From the NCBI GenBank assembly GCA_038243995.1, contig JBBRTV010000005.1, positions 124,001-188,000 of the forward strand: 64,000 nucleotides of DNA. The letters are read 5' to 3'. Of the stretch, positions 16,906-24,872 are shown one piece after another (position 1 is the stretch's first letter; each line of letters begins with the position of its first letter). The position numbers and the translations under genes were made by a program. Below the pieces are notes generated by a model that was not told where the DNA came from, did not search any database, and saw only the letters and a list, made by a program, of their open reading frames with translations. The DNA is from Scleromatobacter sp038243995. Its GTDB lineage: Bacteria; Pseudomonadota; Gammaproteobacteria; Burkholderiales; Burkholderiaceae_C.

Positions 16906-18294
16906 TCAGTGGGCCGCGGCGCCGACGTGGGCGTCGGGCTTGACCTTGCGCAGGGCCGCCATGAAGTCGCCCTGGATGCGATCGAGCGCCGCCTGCGTAT
17001 GGCCTTCGAAACGCAACACCAGCACCGGCGTCGTGTTGGACGCACGGATCAGGCCGAAGCCGTCCGGGTACTCGGCACGCAGGCCGTCGATTGTCAGGAT
17101 TTCGGCGCCCGGGAACTTCGCCTCGGCGAGCAGGCGCTCGATGATCTTCGGCGGCTCGCCTTCAGCGCACGAGACGTTCAGCTCGGGCGTGCTGAAGCTC
17201 GTCGGCAGTTCGTCGAGCACCGCGCTCGGGTCGGCGCTGCGCGACAGGATTTCGAGCAGGCGCGCCGCGGTATAGGTCGCATCGTCGAAGCCGTACCAGC
17301 GTTCGCTGAAGAAGATGTGGCCGCTCATCTCGCCGGCGATCGGTGCCCCGGTTTCCTTGAGCTTGGCCTTGACGAGCGAGTGCCCCGTCTTCCACATCAG
17401 CGGCACGCCGCCGGCCTCGCGGATCGCGATGGGCAGGCGCTGCGAACACTTGACGTCGTAGATGATGGGCGCGCCTTTGACGCGCGTGAGGATGTCGCGC
17501 GCGAACAGCATCAGCTGGCGATCGGGATAGATGATGTTGCCGCCGCGCGTGACCACGCCGAGGCGGTCGCCGTCGCCGTCGAAGGCGAGGCCGAGTTCGG
17601 CCTCGGTCGCGTGCACCGTGCGGATCAGGTCCACCAGGTTCTCGGGCTTGGACGGATCCGGATGGTGGTTCGGGAAGTCGCCGTCGACGCGGCTGTAGAG
17701 ATCGATGACCTCGCAGCCGAGCGCGCGCAGGATGCCCGGCGCCGAAGCGCCGGGGATGCCGTTGCCGGAATCGACGACGATCTTCATCGGGCGCTTCAGC
17801 TTGCAGTCGCGCGTGATTCGGTCGGTGTATTCGGCGAGGATGTCCATCGTCGCCGTCCGCCCCTTGCCGGTCGTGTAGGTCTCGGCTTCCATCAGCTGGC
17901 GCAGCTTCTGGATGTCGTCGCCATAGATCGCGCGCCCGGCCAGCACCATCTTGAACCCGTTGTAGTTCTTCGGATTGTGGCTGCCCGTGACCTGGATGCC
18001 GGACGTGCATCCGTGCTTGCCGCGGGTCGCGGCCACGTAGTAGAGCATCGGCGTGGTGACCGCGCCGATGTCGACGACATCCAGGCCCGTGGAGGCGAGG
18101 CCTTCGATCAGCGCCGCCACCAGGCGCGGCCCCGAAACGCGACCGTCGCGGCCGACGGCGACCGCCTTCTCGCCCAGCCGCACCGCCTCGGTGCCGAATG
18201 CGCGCCCGAGATGTTCCGCGAAGGACTCGTCGAGCGCGTCGTCGACGATGCCGCGGATGTCATAGGCCTTGAAGGCGGAAGCTTTGACTTGCAT
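16906..18294 (-). CDS. Phosphomannomutase/phosphoglucomutase (AlgC-like)
   Basis: 462 residues from MQVKASAFKAYDIRG at 18294. Interconverts hexose 1- and 6-phosphates to feed GDP-mannose or UDP-glucose for LPS and exopolysaccharide. All four active-site loops are visible: phosphoserine loop QVTGSHNPKNYNGFKM, metal loop AFDGDGDRLGVV, sugar loop GEMSGHIFFSERWYG, and phosphate loop RASNTTPVLVLRFEG near the C-terminus. Length matches AlgC/ManB. It is divergent from the histidine kinase gene, with about 200 nt between them that hold promoters for both. Confidence 0.93.
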   Translation of the reverse strand: MQVKASAFKAYDIRGIVDDALDESFAEHLGRAFGTEAVRLGEKAVAVGRDGRVSGPRLVAALIEGLASTGLDVVDIGAVTTPMLYYVAATRGKHGCTSGIQVTGSHNPKNYNGFKMVLAGRAIYGDDIQKLRQLMEAETYTTGKGRTATMDILAEYTDRITRDCKLKRPMKIVVDSGNGIPGASAPGILRALGCEVIDLYSRVDGDFPNHHPDPSKPENLVDLIRTVHATEAELGLAFDGDGDRLGVVTRGGNIIYPDRQLMLFARDILTRVKGAPIIYDVKCSQRLPIAIREAGGVPLMWKTGHSLVKAKLKETGAPIAGEMSGHIFFSERWYGFDDATYTAARLLEILSRSADPSAVLDELPTSFSTPELNVSCAEGEPPKIIERLLAEAKFPGAEILTIDGLRAEYPDGFGLIRASNTTPVLVLRFEGHTQAALDRIQGDFMAALRKVKPDAHVGAAAH

Positions 18295-18492
18295 GGTGGT
18301 GTCTTCTTGGGCAGCGTGAGCAGTGGGAGGCGATTCTACGGGGGCCTCGTGACCGGCCCGGGAAGCCATGCAAGAGCGGTGCCGGATGGTGCATGGGCGC
18401 GGCGTCTTCCGGCCCTGGCGATTCGTCGTCTGTCCCGTCGATCCGTCGGCCGGGGCTGGCGCCGGCCGCGGTGCTGACTAAACTGGACCATC

Positions 18493-19707
18493 ATGAGCAC
18501 CATCACTCCTGCGGCCGACACGCGATCCGTCCTGCGCGCCTCCTGGCGCAACTGGCTCCAGTGGGGCGCCCCGCGGGCCGGCTCCGCCTGGCTGCAACTG
18601 CTGTGGACGTTCCTGTTCGCCGTCGTGCTGGCCATCGGCTTCACGCTGCTCGGTATCGCGCTGCATGCCGACACCCTGTCCGAGTGGTTCGACCTGCGGA
18701 CATGGGCGCTCTGGTACGGCCGCAACCTGGTGGTGTCGCTGACCATCGGCTGCATCATCCAGGGGCTGTACATGCTGGCCCGCGCGACGATAGGCGTCCC
18801 GCGCATCCTGGCGCTGGTCGGCTGGCAGCGCGCCGTCTTCTTCTCGGGCCTGCCGCTGCTCGGCGTCGCCGTCGGATGGCCGATCGGCGTGTCGATGATC
18901 TATGGCGACCTGCACGTGCTGGCCGGACTGACGCCCGCACACATGCTGTCCATGGTCGTCCTGACGACGATGATCAGCAGCCTCATCTTCCTGTACTTCT
19001 CGATGCGCACCCGCCAGATCAAGGCCGAGATGCGCGCCAACGAAGCGCAGCTGCAGCTGCTGCAAGGGCAGATGGAGCCGCATTTCCTGTTCAACACGCT
19101 CGCCAACGTCATCAGCCTGATCGACGCCGACGCACCCCGCGCGAAGCAGATGCTGGAAGGCCTGACGGACTACCTGCGCGCCTCGCTGGGCAGCCTGCGC
19201 CAGGCCGACAGCACGCTCGGCGCGGAGCTCGAGCTCGCCGTGCGCTACCTTCAACTGATGCAGGTGCGCATGGGGGAGCGCCTGCGCTTCGAGATCGCGG
19301 TCGATCCGGCGTTGCGCAAGGCAGCGCTGGCGCCCCTGATGCTGCAACCCCTGGTCGAGAATGCCGTCAAGCACGGGCTCGAGCCGCAGGTCGACGGTGG
19401 CACGGTGCGCGTGCGGGCCGCGCTGCTGCGCGAAGGCGGTCGCGACACGCTGGAGATCTGCGTCGAGGACGACGGCGTCGGGCTGGAGGCGGCATCGCGA
19501 CGCGCACCGCGCACCGTGGCCGGCGGGCCCGACGGGCACGGCGTCGCGATCGAGAACCTGCGCGAGCGCCTGCGCAGCCGCTTCGGCATGGAGGCCCGAT
19601 TGACGCTGGACGGGCACGAACCGTCAGCCGGGACGCTGGCCTGCCTGCGCCTGCCGTACGCCACGGCCGCCCAGGCGCGGGCGGCTGCCGTCCAGCGCCA
19701 GGCATGA
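18493..19707 (+). CDS. LytS/AlgZ-type sensor histidine kinase
   Basis: 404 residues. Four hydrophobic segments (about residues 35-58, 78-98, 115-140, 150-172) form a membrane sensor without a large periplasmic loop. The His_kinase (PF06580-type) domain has LQLLQGQMEPHFLFNTLANV, with the phospho-acceptor His at about residue 197, then LAPLMLQPLVENAVKHGL as the N-box and a glycine-rich ATP lid (EDDGVGLEAA, DGHGVAIENLRERL). A TAAACT sits only 9 nt before the ATG, so the transcript may have almost no leader. It is followed 46 nt later by its response regulator. The signal is unknown; AlgZ-like kinases in related bacteria affect surface polysaccharide and motility. Confidence 0.92.
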   Translation: MSTITPAADTRSVLRASWRNWLQWGAPRAGSAWLQLLWTFLFAVVLAIGFTLLGIALHADTLSEWFDLRTWALWYGRNLVVSLTIGCIIQGLYMLARATIGVPRILALVGWQRAVFFSGLPLLGVAVGWPIGVSMIYGDLHVLAGLTPAHMLSMVVLTTMISSLIFLYFSMRTRQIKAEMRANEAQLQLLQGQMEPHFLFNTLANVISLIDADAPRAKQMLEGLTDYLRASLGSLRQADSTLGAELELAVRYLQLMQVRMGERLRFEIAVDPALRKAALAPLMLQPLVENAVKHGLEPQVDGGTVRVRAALLREGGRDTLEICVEDDGVGLEAASRRAPRTVAGGPDGHGVAIENLRERLRSRFGMEARLTLDGHEPSAGTLACLRLPYATAAQARAAAVQRQA

Positions 19708-19753
19708 GAAGCTCGCTCCCATTCCATCCGCTCGCCCATACCTGCCGGACACC

Positions 19754-20521
19754 ATGACTCGTGCACTGATCGCCGACGACGAATCGCATCTCGCGCTCTA
19801 CCTGCACGACCAGTTGCAGAAGGCGTGGCCCGAGCTCCACATCGTCGCCATCGCCCGCAACGGGGTCGAGGCCGCCGCGCGCATCGCCGAACTGCAGCCC
19901 GACATCGCCTTCCTGGACATCCAGATGCCCGGCCTGACGGGCCTGGAAGTCGCGGCCGGGATCGAGGGCTCGACGCGCGTCGTCTTCGTCACGGCCTACG
20001 ACGAATACGCGCTGAACGCCTTCGAGGCCGAGGCGCTCGACTACATCCTCAAGCCGGTGACCGCCGAGCGGCTGGTTCGCACGGTCGACCGCCTGCAGCG
20101 CGCGCTGGCCGCCACCCAGGCCGCGCCCGGCGCCGAGCCCGACGCGCACCTGGCTCGCGCCCTGCGCCTGCTGCAGGGGCCGGCGGCCAGCGCGACGCCG
20201 CTGCGCTGGATACGCGCGAGCCAGGGCGACCTGACGCACCAGGTCGACGTCGACCAAGTGATGTTCTTCCACGCCGACGACAAATACACCTGCGTGCGCA
20301 CGCCGACGGCGGAATACCTCATCCGCACACCGATCGTCGACCTCGCGGCGCAGCTCGACGGCCAGCAGTTCTGGCAGATCCACCGCTCGACGATCGTCAA
20401 CCTCGCCTACCTGGCCGGCACGCGGCGCGACGAGGCGAGCCGCCTGTTCGTGCGCATCACGGTCTGGCCCGACGAACTTCCGGTCAGCCGCGCCTACGTG
20501 CATCTGTTCAAGCCGATGTGA
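19754..20521 (+). CDS. LytTR-family response regulator (AlgR-like)
   Basis: 255 residues. The receiver domain (1-125) has the acidic pair in LIADDES, phospho-acceptor Asp55 in IAFLDIQMPGLTG, and the conserved Lys in LDYILKPV. The DNA-binding LytTR domain (about 150-255) shows VDQVMFFHADDKYTC and FWQIHRSTIVNLAYL, followed by LPVSRAYVHLFK. It pairs with the kinase immediately upstream. LytTR regulators usually bind direct repeats spaced by one turn; no candidate repeat was identified here. Confidence 0.94.
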   Translation: MTRALIADDESHLALYLHDQLQKAWPELHIVAIARNGVEAAARIAELQPDIAFLDIQMPGLTGLEVAAGIEGSTRVVFVTAYDEYALNAFEAEALDYILKPVTAERLVRTVDRLQRALAATQAAPGAEPDAHLARALRLLQGPAASATPLRWIRASQGDLTHQVDVDQVMFFHADDKYTCVRTPTAEYLIRTPIVDLAAQLDGQQFWQIHRSTIVNLAYLAGTRRDEASRLFVRITVWPDELPVSRAYVHLFKPM

Positions 20522-20530
20522 CGTGCCTGG

Positions 20531-20692
20531 TCACGCGGGATCCCGACGACCAGCGGAATCGGGTCCGCACGGCCAGGTGGAGGCCCGACGCGCCAGGTCG
20601 ACCCGATAGCGCGCCCCGGCCTCGTTGTCGATCTCGAGTTCGTCGCGCCCTGGCACGAGCGTCATGCTGCGGAAATAGCGCCCAGGCGTCAT
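20531..20692 (-). CDS. Small ORF after clpV, 53 residues, unrecognised
   Basis: Starts MTPGRYFRSMTLVPG 12 nt after the clpV stop, with a GGGG in a possible Shine-Dalgarno position, and stops at 20531. The stretch DELEIDNEAGARYRVDLARR looks like normal protein and its codon usage fits the neighbours, whereas the last 15 residues do not look structured. It may be the last gene of the T6SS transcript or a leftover C-terminal piece of a deleted gene. No family was recognised. Confidence 0.3.
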   Translation of the reverse strand: MTPGRYFRSMTLVPGRDELEIDNEAGARYRVDLARRASTWPCGPDSAGRRDPA

Positions 20693-20704
20693 GACGCCCC
20701 AGGC

Positions 20705-23467
20705 TTACTGCTTCGATGCCGCACCAGGCATGGCGCGACTGTCCGTTGCGAAGTTGTAAGCGAATTCGCCGTCGGCGACGGTGACGAGAACCTGCTCGAT
20801 CGTCTCGCCCTTCATGGTGCGCTCGAGAAACTCGCGCGAGATCTGCGGCAGCATCGTGTTGGTGAGGATGGCGTCGATCATCCGGCCACCGGATTCGCTT
20901 TCGGTGCAGCGGCTGACGACCAGCCTGACCACGTCCTGGTCATGGTTGAACGGCAGCTTGTAGCGCGCCTCGACGCGCTTCTTGATGCGATCGAGTTGAA
21001 GCACGACGATCCTGCCCAGCATCTCGTCCGAAAGCGGGTAGTACGGGATCGTGACGAGGCGACCCAGGAGCGCGGGCGGGAACATCTTGAGCAGGGGCTC
21101 GCGGATCGCCTTGGCCATGCCCTCCGGATCGGGCATCAGGTCGGGGTCCTTGCAGAGGTTGGAGATCATCTCCGTGCCGGCGTTGGTCGTCAGCAGGATC
21201 AGCGTGTTCTTGAAGTCGATCTGGCGGCCTTCGCCGTCTTCCATCCAGCCCTTGTCGAACACCTGGAAGAACAGCTCGTGCACGTCCGGATGGGCCTTCT
21301 CGACTTCGTCGAGCAGCACCACGCTGTAGGGCTTGCGGCGCACGGCCTCGGTCAGCACGCCGCCTTCGCCGTAGCCGACATACCCCGGGGGGGCCCCCTT
21401 CAGCGACGAGACCGTGTGCGCCTCCTGGTACTCGCTCATGTTGATCGTGATCAGGTTCTGCTCGCCGCCGTAGAGGGCTTCGGCCAGCGCGATCGCCGTC
21501 TCGGTCTTGCCAACGCCCGAGGTGCCGGCCAGCATGAACACGCCGATAGGCTTGTTCGGGTTGTCGAGGCCCGCGCGCGCGGTCTGGATCCGCCTGGCGA
21601 TCATCTCCATCGCATGATCCTGCCCGATCACGCGCATGCCCAGGAGCTGCGGCAGCTTGAGAACGGTGTCGATCTCGTTGGCGGCCATGCGCCCGACCGG
21701 GATGCCCGTCCAGTCGCCGACCACGCTCGCCACGGCCTGGAAATCGACCGTCGGCAGGATCAGCGGGCTCTCGCCTTGCAGCAGCGCGAGCTCGTACTGC
21801 ACGCCGGTGAGTTCGGACATCATGTCGGCACGCTCGCCTTCCGACAGCGCCCCGGCCTCGGGCGCGGCCTGGGCGCTCGCCTCGAGCGCGCTGCCGGTGC
21901 CTTCGATCGGCTGCAGCGACCCGCGCAGGCGAGCGCGCAAGGACAGCAGGCGATCGACCAGGGCCTTCTCGTCGATCCAGCGCTTGTGCAGGACGGCCAG
22001 GCGCTCCTTCTCGGTCGCCAGCAGGGCAGCGGCGCTCGCCGCACGATCGGCCGTCGGGATGCCGATCGCCGCCTCGCGCGAGATGATGCCGATCTCGGTC
22101 TCGAGCGCTTCGATGCGTCGCTGCGAATCGTCGACCTCGGCCGGGGTCGCATGCAGGCTGATGGCGACACGCGCGGACGCGGTGTCGAGCAGGCTGACCG
22201 ACTTGTCGGGCAACTGGCGCGCGGGGATGTAGCGGTGCGACAGCTTGACCGCGGCTTCGAGCGCCTCGTCGAGGATCTGCACCTTGTGGTGCTTCTCCAT
22301 GGTGCTGGCGACGCCGCGCATCATCAGGATCGCCTTCGTCTCGCTTGGCTCGTCGACCTGGATGTTCTGGAACCGACGCGTCAGCGCGGGATCTTTCTCG
22401 ATGTACTTCTTGTATTCGGCCCAAGTCGTCGCACCGATGGTGCGCAACTGGCCGCGTGCCAGCGCCGGCTTGAGCAGGTTGGCCGCGTCGCCGGTTCCGG
22501 CCGCGCCGCCGGCGCCGACCAGCGTGTGGGTCTCGTCGATGAACAGGATGATGGGCTTGGGACTCGCCTGGACTTCATCGATGACCGAACGCAGCCGTTG
22601 CTCGAATTCGCCCTTCATGCTCGCGCCCGCCTGCAGCAAGCCGACGTCCAAGGTCAGGAGCTGGACTTCCTTCAGGCTTGGCGGCACGTCGCCGCGCGCG
22701 ATGCGCTGCGCGAAGCCTTCGACCACGGCCGTCTTGCCGACGCCGGCCTCGCCGACGAGGATCGGGTTGTTCTGGCGGCGCCGCATCAGGATGTCGATCA
22801 CCTGGCGGATCTCGTCGTCGCGCCCGACGATGGGATCCATCTTCCCGCCGCGCGCCTGGGCTGTCAGGTCGACCGTGAACTTCTTCAGCGCCTCCTGCTT
22901 GCCCATCTGCGCGGGCGCGACCGCGCCGCTGGCCTCGCCCGGGACGGCGCCGCCGCCGATATTGGAGCCGTCGCTGGCCGCGAGCGTTTCTTCCGGCGAA
23001 CCGGAGACGATGCTGGCGAAGTTCTCCGACAGGTCTTCGGCCTTGATCTTGCGGAATTCGCCGGAGATCGCGTAGAGCGCGTTGCGCAATTGCGGCGTCT
23101 TCACCGCGCCGACGACCAGCAGGCCCGTGCGCACCGCGCTCTCGCCGAACTGCAGCGTGCCGTAGACCCAGCCGCGCTCGATCATGTCCTCGATCAGCGG
23201 CGAGAAGTCGGAGATGGCGGTGGCGCCCCGCGGCAACGCATCGAGCGCGGTGGTGATGTCGGTCGCCAGGCGCGACGCGTCCAGCGCGTAACGCTTGAAG
23301 ATGCGGTGAAGGTCGCTGTCGCTGCTCTGGATCAACTGGTGCAGCCAGTGCACCAGCTCGACGTAAGGATTGCCGCGCAGCTTGCAGAAGACCGTGGCTC
23401 CCTCGATCCCCTTGTAAGCCATCGGGTTGAGTTTTCCGAACAGCGCGACACGACTGATTTCACTCAC
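20705..23467 (-). CDS. clpV: T6SS AAA+ ATPase ClpV (TssH)
   Basis: 920 residues with a GTG start at 23467, supported by GGAG 7 nt upstream. ClpV is the hexameric unfoldase that disassembles the contracted TssBC sheath so subunits can be reused. An N-terminal Clp-N domain (about 1-165) is followed by AAA1 with Walker A GEAGVGKT (about 237) and Walker B IILFIDETHTL, a ClpB-like middle region (about 430-560), and AAA2 with GTSGVGKTETAIALAEALYG (about 650) and VVLLDEVEKAHPDV. Length and organisation match TssH. Last major gene of the T6SS cluster, about 216 nt after tssG with a tetranucleotide repeat in between. Confidence 0.97.
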   Translation of the reverse strand: MSEISRVALFGKLNPMAYKGIEGATVFCKLRGNPYVELVHWLHQLIQSSDSDLHRIFKRYALDASRLATDITTALDALPRGATAISDFSPLIEDMIERGWVYGTLQFGESAVRTGLLVVGAVKTPQLRNALYAISGEFRKIKAEDLSENFASIVSGSPEETLAASDGSNIGGGAVPGEASGAVAPAQMGKQEALKKFTVDLTAQARGGKMDPIVGRDDEIRQVIDILMRRRQNNPILVGEAGVGKTAVVEGFAQRIARGDVPPSLKEVQLLTLDVGLLQAGASMKGEFEQRLRSVIDEVQASPKPIILFIDETHTLVGAGGAAGTGDAANLLKPALARGQLRTIGATTWAEYKKYIEKDPALTRRFQNIQVDEPSETKAILMMRGVASTMEKHHKVQILDEALEAAVKLSHRYIPARQLPDKSVSLLDTASARVAISLHATPAEVDDSQRRIEALETEIGIISREAAIGIPTADRAASAAALLATEKERLAVLHKRWIDEKALVDRLLSLRARLRGSLQPIEGTGSALEASAQAAPEAGALSEGERADMMSELTGVQYELALLQGESPLILPTVDFQAVASVVGDWTGIPVGRMAANEIDTVLKLPQLLGMRVIGQDHAMEMIARRIQTARAGLDNPNKPIGVFMLAGTSGVGKTETAIALAEALYGGEQNLITINMSEYQEAHTVSSLKGAPPGYVGYGEGGVLTEAVRRKPYSVVLLDEVEKAHPDVHELFFQVFDKGWMEDGEGRQIDFKNTLILLTTNAGTEMISNLCKDPDLMPDPEGMAKAIREPLLKMFPPALLGRLVTIPYYPLSDEMLGRIVVLQLDRIKKRVEARYKLPFNHDQDVVRLVVSRCTESESGGRMIDAILTNTMLPQISREFLERTMKGETIEQVLVTVADGEFAYNFATDSRAMPGAASKQ

Positions 23468-23580
23468 GTGGTGACTCCTCTTGCGGGCGCTCTTTGCGCC
23501 GAATTTGAATGTTCAACCGATTGGAGCTTTGTTCGAAATTCATTTCAAGCCCCGTTTGCGCGGAGGCGACGCGCCGGACG

Positions 23581-23620
23581 TGCGTGCGTGCATGCATGCG
23601 TGCATGCATGCATGCATGCG
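23581..23620. repeat. Tetranucleotide microsatellite TGC(G/A) x10 upstream of clpV
   Basis: Ten consecutive units of TGCG or TGCA fill these 40 bases in the gap between tssG and clpV, about 115 nt before the clpV start. The last units are mostly TGCA, giving an internal run of overlapping GCATGC palindromes that could also fold on itself. Tetranucleotide tracts of this length are prone to slippage. Changes here would alter spacing or RNA structure ahead of clpV, not a reading frame. Confidence 0.85.
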
Positions 23621-23683
23621 ACGACATGTTCCGGCATCGCCGTGACAGGCGCGAGCGGGCATGTCGGCGTCGTTCACGGGTTC

Positions 23684-24865
23684 TCAGGTCACGCCGAGAA
23701 GCAGGTCGCCGGCATCGGTGGACTCCCGGCGCGCGCCGAGCCAAGAAGTCCATCCGAGCGCACCCGAGCCGCCGAGGCGGACGACCGGAACCTCGTCCAT
23801 TTTCAGGATCAGGTGCATCTCGCACGACAGCTCGTGGCCGACGTAGTTCAGCACCCAGTCGCGCAAGCGCTGCAAGCTCTCGCCGCCGGGCAGGAAGCGC
23901 TGGTATTCCGACAGCGTCAGGGGGCCCACTTCGACGCGGAACCGGTTGTGGCAGTCCCAGACCTGGGAGCCGACGACGGTGCTCTCGCCGAGCAGCGCGG
24001 GCGCGCTGCAGCGGCCGATGCGCGAGCGCGCTTCCTCGGGCAGGCGCATCCAGTGCGGCTGCCATTGATGCACGCGCACCCGCACGCGAAAGAAGTCGTT
24101 GAGGATCCGCTCGAGCCCCTCGGCATTGTGTACCGCACGCCCGAGGATGCCGGAGGCGGCCAGGCGCGCGCCGTCCGGCACCGAGTCGCGACCGCGCAGC
24201 GACGGCAGCCCGTAGCCCGCGACCGAACCGACCCATCGACTGAAAGGATCGTTGTCCGGCCGATCGAGACTGACCGTCGGTTGCGCCTCGGCCCATGCGC
24301 GGTAGAACAACGACAGCAGTCGGTGGTGGAACATGTCGAGGAAACGCACCAGCGCGCGATCGGCCGGCATGCGGCGCGATCGCTCGCGCGCGAACTCGGT
24401 CAGGTGCAGGGGCAACGGCCCGTTGGCGCCGAAAAGACCGAAGAAGCGCACCGTGAGCGTCGGCGCCGCCGTGCCTTCGCCAGCGCTGAACCGGGAGAGC
24501 GTGGCCGGTGCGAAGGCCAGCGTCGGCGACTGCGCGAAGCGCAGGGGGTCGTCGCGCAGGCGCAGCGACGTACCGATGCGCGGAAGGCCGGGATGCGCGT
24601 TTTCCAACAGCCGCACGGCCTGGAAGAAGCCGAAGCGATACGGAGCCTCGGTCAACGAGCGCAGAAGTTCCTTGCGCGCTTCGTGGCGCAAGGCGGCGGC
24701 GACTTCGGCGGCGGCACCGGCATCGACGCTCGTCGACGGCAGCGCGGACATCTCCTCATGGAAGGCGTCCAGCGCGGCGAGCGCTTCCTGGACGTCGATC
24801 GCCGGCAGGATCCGGGTGCTGTCCGGATCGTCGTCGTCCAGGTTGTCCGGTCGCGCGTGGGTCAT
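23684..24865 (-). CDS. tssG: T6SS baseplate protein TssG
   Basis: 393 residues. TssG pairs with TssF and TssE in the baseplate wedge. After a variable acidic N-terminus (about 1-70) the family pattern begins with PYRFGFFQAVRLLENAH, then RFFGLFGANGPLPLHLTEFA, FLDMFHHRLLSLFYRAW and a C-terminal VGPLTLSEYQRFLPGG followed by LRDWVLNYVGHEL. The N-terminal extension makes it somewhat longer than many TssG (330-350 residues). It begins 8 nt after the tssF stop, in the usual tssE-tssF-tssG order. Confidence 0.95.
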   Translation of the reverse strand: MTHARPDNLDDDDPDSTRILPAIDVQEALAALDAFHEEMSALPSTSVDAGAAAEVAAALRHEARKELLRSLTEAPYRFGFFQAVRLLENAHPGLPRIGTSLRLRDDPLRFAQSPTLAFAPATLSRFSAGEGTAAPTLTVRFFGLFGANGPLPLHLTEFARERSRRMPADRALVRFLDMFHHRLLSLFYRAWAEAQPTVSLDRPDNDPFSRWVGSVAGYGLPSLRGRDSVPDGARLAASGILGRAVHNAEGLERILNDFFRVRVRVHQWQPHWMRLPEEARSRIGRCSAPALLGESTVVGSQVWDCHNRFRVEVGPLTLSEYQRFLPGGESLQRLRDWVLNYVGHELSCEMHLILKMDEVPVVRLGGSGALGWTSWLGARRESTDAGDLLLGVT

Positions 24866-24872
24866 CGCAGCG

